From assembly GCF_001593285.1 (NCBI RefSeq), contig NZ_CP012529.1, positions 1,364,001 to 1,428,000 on the forward strand: DNA of 64,000 nt. The letters run 5' to 3'. A model generated the notes under the pieces. The model was not told the origin of the DNA. It searched no databases and saw only the letters and a list, made by a program, of their open reading frames with translations. The stretch comes from Psychrobacter sp. P2G3 (GTDB taxonomy: Bacteria; Pseudomonadota; Gammaproteobacteria; Pseudomonadales; Moraxellaceae). Both the position numbers and the translations under genes were made by a program. Positions 34,803 to 43,610 of this stretch are shown here, in pieces; the stretch's first letter is position 1; each line of letters begins with the position of its first letter.

Positions 34803-35966
34803 ATGCGACATTCGTCTGATAGCTCATCCCGTAGCTTGAGTCCCAATCTAGCGGATAATAGCGTGATTTGCTTGATGGCACCAACCGCGAGCGGTAAGAC
34901 TGCACTGGCTTATGAGTTGTACGATACAGGTCGTTATGAGCTAATCTCAGTAGATTCGGCTCTAATATATCGTGATATGAATATCGGTACAGCGAAGCCA
35001 ACTGCTACTGAGCTGGCGCGCTATCCACATCATTTAGTTGATATTATTGATCCTATGCAGAGCTATAGTGTCGCTGAGTTCGTCAGCGATGTCGCCCGTT
35101 TGATTGATAGCTGTCACGAGAACGGCAAGATACCCTTACTAGTCGGCGGCACCATGATGTATTACATGGCGCTACTGGATGGGCTATCTCCAGTACCTGA
35201 TAGCGATGATAGTGTTCGCGTACGCGTAGAGCAGTGGCGACAGGAAGAGGGCATTAGTGAGCTATATGACTATCTGGGTGAGGTTGATCCGATAAGTTAT
35301 CAGCGTCTTAATGCCACTGATACTCAACGTATTACTCGCGCTATTGAGGTATATCTGCAAACAGACATTCCTATCAGTGAGTGGCAGCATAAGCCTAAGC
35401 AAGCATTGGCGCACAATCCCAATCAGCAGTGGCATGCATTAGCAGTGATGCCTGATCGCCCATGGTTACATGAGCGTATCGCACAGCGTTTAGATATCAT
35501 GTGGAATGAGGGGCTAGTAACTGAAGTAGTTAGCTTGCTTGAGCAGTATCCACTGACACCAAATCTGCCTTCTATGCGCTGCGTTGGCTATCGTCAAGTA
35601 TTAGAATACCTAGTACATACTAATCATCCAATATTTGAGCAACCGCATTTGGATAAAGCTCAGTTCAATGATGCCTTTGGTGAACCCGAAGAATTAGCCA
35701 ATCAAAACATGAAACAGAATATCGCGTTTCAGTCGCAAGCACAGTCATCAATGCTTAATAGTCAGGCTGAAGCACTTGCTTGTTATCAAATGCAAAATAA
35801 GGCATTATATGCTACAAGGCAACTGGCAAAGCGTCAATACACTTGGCTTCGTAAGTTAACTCAATTACCGATTATCAATACTGATTCAACAGGTGATGAT
35901 AAAAATAACAAAATCGTCATACCATCATTTACGACCATGGCGCAAGCTGGTGAATATCTACGTTGA
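34803..35966 (+). CDS. miaA: tRNA dimethylallyltransferase, with insertion
   Basis: Transfers dimethylallyl to A37 of tRNAs reading UNN codons, the first step to ms2i6A. Motifs: LMAPTASGKTALAYEL (24-39, P-loop), DSALIYRDMNIGTAKPT, HHLVDIIDPMQSYSV, VGGTMMYY and, at the end, YATRQLAKRQYTWLR. Between SMRCVGYRQVLEYL and YATRQLAKRQ there is a Gln-, Asn- and Ala-rich insertion of about 60 residues (nucleotides 35611-35800), so the protein is 387 residues against about 310. Its place between mutL and hfq is conserved. The insert looks disordered and may be lineage-specific. Confidence 0.94.
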   Translation: MRHSSDSSSRSLSPNLADNSVICLMAPTASGKTALAYELYDTGRYELISVDSALIYRDMNIGTAKPTATELARYPHHLVDIIDPMQSYSVAEFVSDVARLIDSCHENGKIPLLVGGTMMYYMALLDGLSPVPDSDDSVRVRVEQWRQEEGISELYDYLGEVDPISYQRLNATDTQRITRAIEVYLQTDIPISEWQHKPKQALAHNPNQQWHALAVMPDRPWLHERIAQRLDIMWNEGLVTEVVSLLEQYPLTPNLPSMRCVGYRQVLEYLVHTNHPIFEQPHLDKAQFNDAFGEPEELANQNMKQNIAFQSQAQSSMLNSQAEALACYQMQNKALYATRQLAKRQYTWLRKLTQLPIINTDSTGDDKNNKIVIPSFTTMAQAGEYLR

Positions 35967-36398
35967 TTATTAATTAATACTAATCGTTGATACTATCTGA
36001 AAAACGGTACATGACATTAAGTACATATGCTATCAGTAGTAAACAACATTCTTTATAAGTTGATATCGACAATAAAAATAAATCACAATAAGTTTCAAAG
36101 TGTAGTCTAGATAGCTGTTATAATTTGGTAACCTACCATTTATAGGCAGGTTATGTTGACTATTGCTAATTGGTTGTTACATTAAAGTGTTTTTTTCTAA
36201 TAAAAACTACCATAGAAACAACTGGTTACTTAATTATTTACAATAATCTGGCATTCAAGATAAAGTAGAATTACTCAAGAAAAATTAGTGCTTATTTAGA
36301 TACGTTTTATTAGTAAAACTTATTATTGTATCTTCCTCTAACCATTATAATTAAACAAGCACTTATAATATAATTATATAATATTTAGGAGAGTTTTT
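35967..36398 (+). other. AT-rich spacer and probable hfq promoter region
   Basis: A 432-bp AT-rich gap. TATAAT at 36346-36351 with a weak TTATTG 17 bp upstream (36323-36328) could give a transcript with a leader of about 40 nt. No gene or strong hairpin was seen; hfq of other bacteria often has several promoters here. Confidence 0.35.
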
Positions 36399-36947
36399 AT
36401 GTCAAAAGGACAAACATTACAAGATCCGTTCTTAAACTCACTACGTAAAGACCGCATTCCGGTGTCTATTTTTTTGGTCAACGGCATTAAATTGCAAGGC
36501 CAGATTGAATCATTTGACCAATATGTTGTTTTACTTAAGAATACTGTCAGTCAAATGGTTTATAAGCATGCTATCTCAACTGTAGTGCCAGCTCGTAATC
36601 CACGAGGCACGAGTACAACGGCGACTACAGGTAGTAGCATGCAGACTCAAGGTGCCGCTGGATATCAAGGTGGTAGTACCAGTAGCGGATTTGAGCGTGG
36701 TAGCACTGCAGGTGCAGCTAGCGGTTTTGAAGAACGCGGTTTTGCTTCTAATCGTAGCGGTTTTAATCGTGGTGGCTTTAGCCAAGGTCAAGATCGTGGG
36801 TTTGAACGTGGCGGTTTAGGTCAAGGTCAGGATCGCGGGTTTGAGCGTGGTGGTTTTGGTCAAGATCGTGGATTTGAAAATCCAGCAGAAAGCACTGACC
36901 CTGAAGATAAGCCGAATGATGATATTGATAACAATAACAACAATTAA
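36399..36947 (+). CDS. hfq: RNA chaperone Hfq with long glycine-rich tail
   Basis: Hexameric RNA-binding protein that pairs small RNAs with mRNAs. The Sm1 and Sm2 motifs occupy residues 1-68: [20 protein letters not shown] and [19 protein letters not shown], then [13 protein letters not shown], including the Tyr-Lys-His of the proximal face. Residues 70-182 are a glycine-rich tail with repeated GFERGG and [12 protein letters not shown] units ending in an acidic, Asn-rich stretch. Similar long tails occur in Acinetobacter and Moraxella Hfq. GGAG precedes the ATG. It ends in tandem hairpins. Confidence 0.97.
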   Translation: MSKGQTLQDPFLNSLRKDRIPVSIFLVNGIKLQGQIESFDQYVVLLKNTVSQMVYKHAISTVVPARNPRGTSTTATTGSSMQTQGAAGYQGGSTSSGFERGSTAGAASGFEERGFASNRSGFNRGGFSQGQDRGFERGGLGQGQDRGFERGGFGQDRGFENPAESTDPEDKPNDDIDNNNNN

Positions 36948-36962
36948 TCGAAGATACATATG

Positions 36963-37031
36963 AAGGCGCATCATATCGTTAGTAATCGCCTTTATTAATA
37001 AAAAAGACCTGCTATTGAGTGGGTCTTTTTT
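36963..37031 (+). terminator. Tandem hairpins after hfq
   Basis: First AAGGCG/CGCCTT (36963-36992), then a 10-bp stem AAAAAAGACC/GGTCTTTTTT (37000-37031) with a 12-nt loop and T-run; the second is the intrinsic terminator. Confidence 0.88.
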
Positions 37032-37192
37032 GTATAAACCAGATGAGTATTATACAAACCATAGCGATATTACTGCCACTATCGCTATTCTGTTATTAAT
37101 CTAGCGCACCATTAAAATTTTCTAGGCTGTATTATTAATATTACTCCCAATATAGTAAAATACGTTATCCATTATAAGTATCGAGTCAAACC

Positions 37193-38185
37193 ATGAGCAA
37201 CTGCGCAAAAAACCTTACCCATGCCCAATTTATAACCACTGCTATTGATGCCATCAATACTGAGATGGCAGCACTGGCATTGTTAACGGAGCAAATAGAC
37301 GATAGGTTTGCGCAAGCTTGTGATATTATTTTGGCTTGTAAGGGTCGAGTAGTCGTGACTGGTATGGGTAAGTCAGGACTGATTGGGCGCAAAATAGCAG
37401 CGACTTTCGCCTCGACTGGAACGCCAGCATTTTTTATGCATCCTGGCGAAGCAGGTCATGGCGATTTAGGAATGCTTGTAAAAGGCGATGTGCTACTGGC
37501 CATCTCTAACTCTGGTGAATCTGACGAGATTAAGACGTTATTGCCAGTCGTCAAAAGGCTGGGTATTCCGCTGATAAGTATTAGCCGAGATAAACGCGGT
37601 ATGCTACCGCGCGCAGCTGACATTGTATTAACGCTTGGTAAATCACAAGAAGCTTGTCCGCTTAATCTAGCACCTACCTCTAGTACTACCGCCACTTTAG
37701 CGTTGGGAGATGCCTTAGCTGTCGCTTTAGTGCATGCACGCAACTTTACCTCAGAGGATTTTGCGTTATCGCATCCAGCAGGCGCACTTGGTCGTCAGCT
37801 ACTAACGCGAGTAGAGGACTTGATGCACAGTAATGTAGAAAACCTGCCTCTCATCAATCAAAAAGCCCCATTGCAAGATGCGCTATTCATCATGTCTGCT
37901 GGTCGTTTGGGTATGACAGTGGTAGTTGATGATGAGAAAAAAGTCGTTGGTGTATTTACAGATGGGGATTTGCGCCGTGGTTTAGAAAAAGGTATCGATC
38001 TTGCTATCCCAATACATGATGTGATGAGTACTAATCCACGACAAGTGAGCAAAACAATGCGCGCATCAGATGCGTTAAGCGTAATGAACGAAAATGCGAT
38101 TAGCCAGTTATTGGTGATAGATGAGCAAGAGCGTTTAGAGGCTATTATTACCGTACATGACTTGCTACAAGCAGGTGTAAAGTAA
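37193..38185 (+). CDS. kdsD: Arabinose-5-phosphate isomerase
   Basis: Interconverts ribulose 5-phosphate and arabinose 5-phosphate, the first step to Kdo. The SIS sugar isomerase domain covers about 40-180: VVTGMGKSGLIGRKIAATFA, HPGEAGHGDLGM, AISNSGESDEI and the LNLAPTSSTT motif. Two CBS domains follow (about 215-265 and 278-330). The length of 330 is standard. It starts the kdsD-kdsC-lptC-lptA-lptB run. Alternative paralogue names (gutQ) are less likely in this context. Confidence 0.95.
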   Translation: MSNCAKNLTHAQFITTAIDAINTEMAALALLTEQIDDRFAQACDIILACKGRVVVTGMGKSGLIGRKIAATFASTGTPAFFMHPGEAGHGDLGMLVKGDVLLAISNSGESDEIKTLLPVVKRLGIPLISISRDKRGMLPRAADIVLTLGKSQEACPLNLAPTSSTTATLALGDALAVALVHARNFTSEDFALSHPAGALGRQLLTRVEDLMHSNVENLPLINQKAPLQDALFIMSAGRLGMTVVVDDEKKVVGVFTDGDLRRGLEKGIDLAIPIHDVMSTNPRQVSKTMRASDALSVMNENAISQLLVIDEQERLEAIITVHDLLQAGVK

Positions 38186-38241
38186 TAACTTAAACTGAAT
38201 AGATTTTACAATTGAATAAAAAACTTCATAAGAGATAAATT

Positions 38242-38808
38242 ATGCAAGACTTAATCAAAAAAGCCGGACAAGTTAAGATGCTTGTGATGGATGTTGATGG
38301 TATCTTATCGAATGGTCAGATAATCTATGATGCTAATGGCATTGAGACCAAAGCATTCTCAGTGCAAGATGGCGTTGGGATTAAGTCTTTAGCACGTTAT
38401 GGTATTTTAACCGCTATTATTACTGGTCGTAGTAGCCCTATGGTCAATAAGCGCGCCGCTGAGACGGGTGTTGACTATGTGGTACAAGGCCGTGACGATA
38501 AGCTTATCGCCTTAACAGAGCTGCTTTCGACATTAGATCCAGCATTAAATATTACCGCTGCCGATTGCGCTTATATGGGTGATGACTTACCTGATATTAA
38601 AGCCATGCAAACGGTTGGCTTTGCTGCGACAGTGCCTAATGCACATGCCGAAGTGATTAATCGCAGTGATATGGTGACTACGCGCGCAGGTGGTACAGGG
38701 GCGGTACGTGAAGTATGTGATCTTATTTTAAAAGGTCATGGACACTATCAAGACTTTATCGCGCACTATACGCTTGATGAAGTACAGGCGCAGGATAACT
38801 TGTCGTGA
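38242..38808 (+). CDS. kdsC: 3-deoxy-D-manno-octulosonate-8-phosphate phosphatase
   Basis: HAD-family phosphatase that removes phosphate from Kdo-8-phosphate. The nucleophile motif is LVMDVDGILSNG with Asp17 and Asp19, followed by VQDGVGIKSL and ITGRSSPMV, and finally CAYMGDDLPDIKAM and GFAATVPNA. It is 188 residues, typical for the capless tetrameric enzyme. Its last codons overlap the GTG start of lptC by 4 bp (GTGA). Confidence 0.96.
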   Translation: MQDLIKKAGQVKMLVMDVDGILSNGQIIYDANGIETKAFSVQDGVGIKSLARYGILTAIITGRSSPMVNKRAAETGVDYVVQGRDDKLIALTELLSTLDPALNITAADCAYMGDDLPDIKAMQTVGFAATVPNAHAEVINRSDMVTTRAGGTGAVREVCDLILKGHGHYQDFIAHYTLDEVQAQDNLS

Positions 38809-39392
38809 ATACTCGTGTTTTAATTATTTTAGCGTTAATCATTGCTGGTATCGCTGGTTGGTTTTTTCAGCAACAAGGTAAGATTACGCCACCAGTAAAT
38901 ATAGAAGCTTCTGAGGTTGATTATGAGGCGACTGATATCAAAGCGGTACAAACCAATGAAGAAGGCGAGACGGAGTACGAGCTCAATGCTGACTCACTGA
39001 CACATAATCCAGTGACCAATCAAGATGAGATGTCAGGTATTACCATGAATTGGGAGCCATCTGATGAGCAGCGTTATAAGATTCAAGCGGGCAGTGCTAC
39101 TATTAATCAACAAACAGGAGAGCTGCGTTTATCTGGTGGCTTTACCTTGGTTAGTGAAGACAAAGCTGGTGTGGCATCAGATATTGAACCGATTAAAGTC
39201 ACAGGTCAGACGCTCAAAGGTAATACTAAATCACGCCAAGTCTATAGCGATGAGTCAGTCAAGGTTGAGCAGGGTATGAATCGTTTTGAGGCTTCCAGTA
39301 TGAAAGCCAATCTTGAGACTGGTGAATATGAATTTGGGCAAGTGGCTGTGACCTTTACGCCAGCTGAGCGTCAAGATAAAGCATTATTTTAA
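38805..39392 (+). CDS. lptC: LPS export protein LptC
   Basis: Single-pass periplasmic component that passes LPS from LptB2FG to LptA. One N-terminal membrane helix (residues 4-21) is followed by a beta-jellyroll of the OstA-like type with TLKGNTKSRQVYSDESVKVEQ and MKANLETGEYEFGQV. Length is 195 residues. The GTG start sits in the GTGA overlap with kdsC, so translation is likely coupled. Confidence 0.92.
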   Translation: MNTRVLIILALIIAGIAGWFFQQQGKITPPVNIEASEVDYEATDIKAVQTNEEGETEYELNADSLTHNPVTNQDEMSGITMNWEPSDEQRYKIQAGSATINQQTGELRLSGGFTLVSEDKAGVASDIEPIKVTGQTLKGNTKSRQVYSDESVKVEQGMNRFEASSMKANLETGEYEFGQVAVTFTPAERQDKALF

Positions 39393-39582
39393 TATCTTGT
39401 ATAGTACGTATGATAGCCTCAGATAGTTTAAAATAGAGGGTAAAGGTACTCGCAATAAATTGTCTAACAAGTGACTCACTTATTACTACTCGGTATTCAA
39501 CTTTATTAATTTAGTTTAGTTACCTAACGGCTTTTGCTTTTCTACTACTCATTACCTCCTAATTATAAAAGAGTAACTGCTT

Positions 39583-40137
39583 ATGAAACCTAAATTTTTG
39601 CCTACCATTCGTTGCAATCAAGTGCCACAATTTTTACGTATTTTACCGATAACCATGATATTAGCATTACCGCTATATAGTCATGCGTTGCCATCAGATG
39701 CTAATCAATCCATCAAGTTATTGGCGGATAAAGCGACTTATAGCGAGCGTACTGGTGTCACCAGTTACTCTGGCAATGTCATTATTACTCAGGGTACACT
39801 AAAGCTTACTGCTGATGATATCACCGTAAATTTATCGCAGCAGCGCAGCATTAATTCGGCAGTGGCAACTGGACGTCCAGCGACGATGCAACAAGTCATT
39901 ACTCAAGAAAAAGGACTGGCAAAAGGTCAAGCAAACAAGATTGATTACAATGCAGTGAGCGGTATTATTACCTTAACGGGTAATGCAAGACTGGTTCAAA
40001 ATGGAGCTAGCTTTGCGGGTAATGTGATTCGTTATAGCCTAAAAGCTGGAGATGTTGAGGCCACAGCTGGTAATAGCCAGCGTGTTGAACTGGTACTTCC
40101 ACCCAATAATAATACCAACCAAAGCGGTATACGCTAG
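39583..40137 (+). CDS. lptA: LPS transport periplasmic protein LptA
   Basis: Periplasmic bridge protein that carries LPS across to LptD. A signal peptide ends near YSHALPSDA (about residue 37). The mature part is an OstA beta-jellyroll: LADKATYSERTGVTSYSGNV, ITQGTLKLTADDITVNL, ATGRPATMQQV and GNARLVQNGASFAGNVIRY. It is 184 residues. A 190-bp gap separates it from lptC, and a promoter in that gap is possible, as an extra sigma-E-type promoter is known for lptA in E. coli; I did not find a clear one here. Confidence 0.94.
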   Translation: MKPKFLPTIRCNQVPQFLRILPITMILALPLYSHALPSDANQSIKLLADKATYSERTGVTSYSGNVIITQGTLKLTADDITVNLSQQRSINSAVATGRPATMQQVITQEKGLAKGQANKIDYNAVSGIITLTGNARLVQNGASFAGNVIRYSLKAGDVEATAGNSQRVELVLPPNNNTNQSGIR

Positions 40138-40192
40138 AATGATTTTGTCAGTTTTTATAAGCGTCTAAATTTTGCATTAGTATGAGTATCGT

Positions 40193-40996
40193 ATGAGTGA
40201 TAGTAGCAGTTTTAATAGCAGTCTTGACAGTCAGAATACGTCTGTAATAAACAGTACGACTACGCCTGTAGTCGAGCGTCTGACGATGCAAAATTTAGGT
40301 AAGCGTTACGGCAAGCGCTGGGTAGTTAAAGATGTCTCATTCTCTGTCGAGCAAGGACAAGTCGTTGGCTTGCTAGGACCTAACGGTGCAGGTAAGACAA
40401 CCAGCTTTTATATGGTAGTCGGTTTAGTCAATATGGATAAAGGCCGCGTTACCTTAAGCAAAATGGACTTGTCTAAGTATGCCATGCATGAGCGTGCTCG
40501 TGCTGGTATTGGTTACCTGCCACAAGAGGCTTCTATCTTTCGTAAGTTATCAATCGAAGATAATATCTTGGCTATTTTGCAAACTCGTAAAGAGTTATCA
40601 GCCGCTGAACAGCGACAAGAGCTTGAAAAATTAATCGGTGAGTTCCATTTGGAGCATGTACGTAAATCCCTAGGGATGAGTGTCTCAGGCGGTGAGCGTC
40701 GCCGTTGTGAGATTGCACGCGCTTTAGCAGCTGACCCTAAGTTTATCTTATTAGATGAGCCTTTTGCTGGGGTTGATCCTATCTCTGTTGGTGATATCAA
40801 AGACGTTATTTTGGCGTTAAAAAATCGCGGTATTGGCGTACTAATCACCGATCATAACGTTCGTGATACCTTAGCCATTTGTGATAAAGCTTATATTGTT
40901 TCAGAAGGTGCCATTATCGCTGAAGGCACATCGTGTGAAGTATTAGATAATGAGCTAGTAAAATCAGTCTATTTAGGTAAAGACTTTCAAGTATAG
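40193..40996 (+). CDS. lptB: LPS export ATP-binding protein LptB
   Basis: ATPase of the LPS-extracting transporter LptB2FG at the inner membrane. Walker A is [14 protein letters not shown], the signature [16 protein letters not shown] and Walker [14 protein letters not shown], followed by the H-loop [10 protein letters not shown]. The core is preceded by a 30-residue Ser/Asn-rich N-terminal extension, giving 267 residues against about 240 typical. It is the last gene of the kds-lpt run and is followed by a hairpin and then by an insertion sequence. Confidence 0.96.
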   Translation: MSDSSSFNSSLDSQNTSVINSTTTPVVERLTMQNLGKRYGKRWVVKDVSFSVEQGQVVGLLGPNGAGKTTSFYMVVGLVNMDKGRVTLSKMDLSKYAMHERARAGIGYLPQEASIFRKLSIEDNILAILQTRKELSAAEQRQELEKLIGEFHLEHVRKSLGMSVSGGERRRCEIARALAADPKFILLDEPFAGVDPISVGDIKDVILALKNRGIGVLITDHNVRDTLAICDKAYIVSEGAIIAEGTSCEVLDNELVKSVYLGKDFQV

Positions 40997-41012
40997 GTAA
41001 TCCTGTGCGTAG

Positions 41013-41054
41013 CCGCTCATCTATAACTCATAAATAAGAACTATAGATGAGCGG
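41013..41054 (+). terminator. Hairpin terminator of the lpt operon
   Basis: CCGCTCATCTATA pairs perfectly with TATAGATGAGCGG across a 16-nt loop. The following TTAAAAATATTT is interrupted by the insertion sequence; once the duplication is removed the original tail would read TTAAAAATATTTTTATAG. Confidence 0.8.
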
Positions 41055-41058
41055 TTAA

Positions 41059-41066
41059 AAATATTT
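41059..41066. repeat. Left 8-bp target-site duplication
   Basis: AAATATTT directly before the left GGGG end; the identical copy lies at 41775-41782. Confidence 0.93.
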
Positions 41067-41070
41067 GGGG

Positions 41071-41102
41071 CTGTCCTAGATAAGTAAAATAATCTAGGAT
41101 AG
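41071..41102 (+). promoter_or_regulatory. Hairpin covering the transposase ribosome-binding site
   Basis: CTGTCCTAGAT (41071-41081) pairs with ATCTAGGATAG (41092-41102) with one G-T wobble. The AGGA at 41096-41099, 7 nt before the transposase ATG, lies in the 3' arm, so a read-through transcript entering from lptB would have its ribosome site masked. Confidence 0.55.
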
Positions 41103-41106
41103 TCAT

Positions 41107-41757
41107 ATGAGAAAGAGTAGATTAAGTTGGTACAAACAAACTAAGCTTATCGAACTATTTGTTGCCGGTTCTACCGCAAGAACAGCAGCAAGCTTAGTGG
41201 GTGTTAATAAAACAACAGCCAGCTATTACTTTCACAGGCTAAGACTACTGATTTATGAAAATAGTCAGGAACCTGGCCTTCTAGAAGGCGAAATAGAAGT
41301 TGATGAGAGCTACTTTGGCGGCAGACGCAAAGGCAAACGTGGTCGCGGTGCTGGTAACAAAGTTCCTGTTTTTGGACTGCTTAAGCGCAATGGTAGCGTC
41401 TATGCTTGTATCATCCCTAATGCCAGAGCTGATACCTTAATCCCTATTATAAGAGAGAAAGTAAAGCCTGATAGTATCGTTTACACAGACTCCTTTAGAA
41501 GTTACAACGCACTTGATGTCAGTGAGTTTACCCATTACCGCATTAACCATTCAAAAGAGTTTGTACAAGACAGTAATCATATTAACGGAATAGAGAACTT
41601 TTGGAGTCAAGCAAAGCGTCATATGCGTAAATATAATGGCATCCCAAAAGAGCATTTCCATCTGTTTTTAAAGGAATGTGAGTGGCGTTTTAACTACAGT
41701 GATCCGAAACGTCAATTACGTCAGCTAAAACAATGGGTTAAAAAGGAACTGAACTAG
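41107..41757 (+). CDS. IS1595-family transposase
   Basis: A 216-residue DDE-type (ISXO2-like) transposase, apparently intact. The N-terminus has a helix-turn-helix (SLVGVNKTTASYYFHRL) that likely binds the ends. Catalytic positions are Asp in GEIEVDESYFGGRRKG and Asp in SIVYTDSFRSYNAL, then the N/E region HINGIENFWSQAKRHMRKYNG characteristic of the family. The C-terminal ECEWRFNYSD stretch is also conserved. It is the only gene in the element, and expression is probably limited by the upstream hairpin. Confidence 0.93.
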   Translation: MRKSRLSWYKQTKLIELFVAGSTARTAASLVGVNKTTASYYFHRLRLLIYENSQEPGLLEGEIEVDESYFGGRRKGKRGRGAGNKVPVFGLLKRNGSVYACIIPNARADTLIPIIREKVKPDSIVYTDSFRSYNALDVSEFTHYRINHSKEFVQDSNHINGIENFWSQAKRHMRKYNGIPKEHFHLFLKECEWRFNYSDPKRQLRQLKQWVKKELN

Positions 41758-41774
41758 TTATCTAGGACAGCCCC

Positions 41775-41782
41775 AAATATTT
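41775..41782. repeat. Right 8-bp target-site duplication
   Basis: AAATATTT directly after the right CCCC end, identical to the left copy. Confidence 0.93.
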
Positions 41783-42000
41783 TTATAGTATTCGATACAT
41801 CTTGAGTTTTTATTTACTAACCCAATTTAACTATTATAATTAATTCATCTAACTCTGCACTTTCACGTCTGCATTACCAACCTTCATTCTTTTTTATCGA
41901 AGCGGTTATTGGTTTATCATAATTTATGATGACTTATCCTATATAAATAAAACTATCTTAATCTCTCTTTATTTCGCAACCTAAACAGGGCGCATACACG

Positions 42001-43443
42001 ATGGCAAAAAATAAAAGTAGCTATGTCTGTCAGCACTGCGGTGCACATTTTGGTAAATGGTCGGGACAGTGCTCTGATTGCGGCGAATGGAACAGTTTAA
42101 TAGAAGCCCCAAATGTTAGTATGCCGCATCATAATAAAAATACCTCTAAACCCGCAGCCAATAGAGCAACGCCGCGTGGCGCAAATGGTGGTGCTCCAAC
42201 AGGAAATTATTCAGGAACGCATAGTGCTGTCATGCCTCTTAATGCCGTTAGTGTAGGGTTAGACACACGTCTGCCAACAGGTATTAGCGAGTTTGACCGA
42301 GTATTAGGTGGTGGGTTGGTTGCCGGTTCGGTGGTACTGATAGGTGGTGATCCTGGTATTGGGAAATCTACTATTTTGCTGCAAACGGCGACCAATATGG
42401 CACGTGCAGATTCGTTAGCGGGTAGTGCGCTCTATGTAACTGGTGAAGAGTCGTTGGCACAGGTGGCGATGCGAGCCAAACGTTTAGATTTACCTGCTGA
42501 TCGTTTGCGAGTTCTGGCTGAAACCAATGTAGAGACCATTTGCGCCGCACTAACTCAAGAGCAGCCTGCTATTGCAATTATTGATTCGATTCAGACCATT
42601 TATACGGATGCGATTAATTCAGCTCCTGGCGGTGTCAGCCAAATTCGAGAGTCGGCAGCTATTTTGACTCGCTATGCCAAACAGACTGGGACTGCTTTGT
42701 TTCTAGTGGGTCATGTGACCAAAGAAGGTACATTGGCAGGTCCAAGAGTACTTGAGCACATGGTGGACACAGTTTTATACTTTGAAGGACAGTCTGACTC
42801 ACGATTTCGTATGATTCGTGCCGTCAAAAACCGCTTTGGCGCCGTTAATGAGCTGGGTATCTTTGGTATGACTGACATGGGTCTCAAAGAAGTCGCCAAT
42901 CCATCGGCCATATTTTTGAGCCGCTATGATAAGCCAGTTGCTGGCTCAGTGGTTATGGTTAGCCGTGAGGGCACACGTCCACTATTGGTTGAGGTGCAAG
43001 CACTGGTTGATGACTCTCAAGGACAGCCAAGACGTATGGCTTTGGGGCTTGATTTTCAGCGTCTATCAATGCTGCTCGCGGTTATGCACCGTCATGGTGG
43101 TATTCACACTAGCGGACAAGACGTTTATGTCAACGTGGTTGGCGGGGTTAAAGTGATAGAGACGGGTTCGGATTTGGCAGTGCTATTAGCTTGTGCCTCT
43201 AGTATTAGAGAAAAGCCTTTGCCGTCATCATTGGCAGTATTCGGTGAGGTGGGCTTGTCGGGAGAGATTCGACCCGTACCGAACGGTCAAGAACGCCTAA
43301 AAGAGGCCATGAAACATGGATTTACTCATGCTATCATTCCTAAATCAAATGCACCTGCCAGTAACTCGCCGCAGTTCAAAGGTATTACTGTACACGCTGT
43401 AGAGCGTTTGGATGATGCTATAGAGATAGCCTTCGAGATTTAG
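42001..43443 (+). CDS. radA: DNA repair protein RadA
   Basis: Hexameric helicase that helps branch migration in recombination. An N-terminal zinc finger has Cys10, Cys13, Cys24 and Cys27. Walker A is GGDPGIGKST (around 119-128), followed by YVTGEESLAQVAMRA, the RadA-specific KNRFGAVNELGIFGM, and a C-terminal Lon-protease-like domain with GQDVYVNVVGGVKV and GEVGLSGEIRPV. It is 480 residues; the region 42-75 between the zinc finger and the ATPase is longer and Asn/Gly-rich compared with E. coli. It is 219 bp after the insertion sequence. Confidence 0.96.
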   Translation: MAKNKSSYVCQHCGAHFGKWSGQCSDCGEWNSLIEAPNVSMPHHNKNTSKPAANRATPRGANGGAPTGNYSGTHSAVMPLNAVSVGLDTRLPTGISEFDRVLGGGLVAGSVVLIGGDPGIGKSTILLQTATNMARADSLAGSALYVTGEESLAQVAMRAKRLDLPADRLRVLAETNVETICAALTQEQPAIAIIDSIQTIYTDAINSAPGGVSQIRESAAILTRYAKQTGTALFLVGHVTKEGTLAGPRVLEHMVDTVLYFEGQSDSRFRMIRAVKNRFGAVNELGIFGMTDMGLKEVANPSAIFLSRYDKPVAGSVVMVSREGTRPLLVEVQALVDDSQGQPRRMALGLDFQRLSMLLAVMHRHGGIHTSGQDVYVNVVGGVKVIETGSDLAVLLACASSIREKPLPSSLAVFGEVGLSGEIRPVPNGQERLKEAMKHGFTHAIIPKSNAPASNSPQFKGITVHAVERLDDAIEIAFEI

Positions 43444-43483
43444 TCTTCATCTGAGTAAAACTTTCTTAATAATAGCATCCATA

Positions 43484-43521
43484 AAAAAATTTCCAGACTC
43501 ACTTGAGTTTGGAACTTTTTT
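43484..43521. terminator. Bidirectional terminator between radA and rlpA
   Basis: TTTCCAGACTC and GAGTTTGGAA arms around ACTT, flanked by runs of A and T, placed between convergent stops. Confidence 0.8.
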
Positions 43522-43610
43522 ACATTTTTAATATGCTTTATATATTTTGAATTGCTAGTTTTTCTAAGTCTGTAACTTTAATTGAGTATTTAAAACTATA
43601 ACCTAAAAAA

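Larger units (their letters stand above)
41067..41774 (+). mobile_element. Complete IS1595-family insertion sequence, 708 bp
   Basis: Ends are inverted repeats beginning GGGGCTGTCCTAGATAA, identical over 17 bp, and 8-bp AAATATTT duplications flank the element. One intact transposase gene fills it, and its stop codon abuts the right repeat. Size, ends and 8-bp duplication fit the IS1595 family, probably the IS1016 subgroup. Intact ends and an intact transposase indicate recent insertion. Confidence 0.93.
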
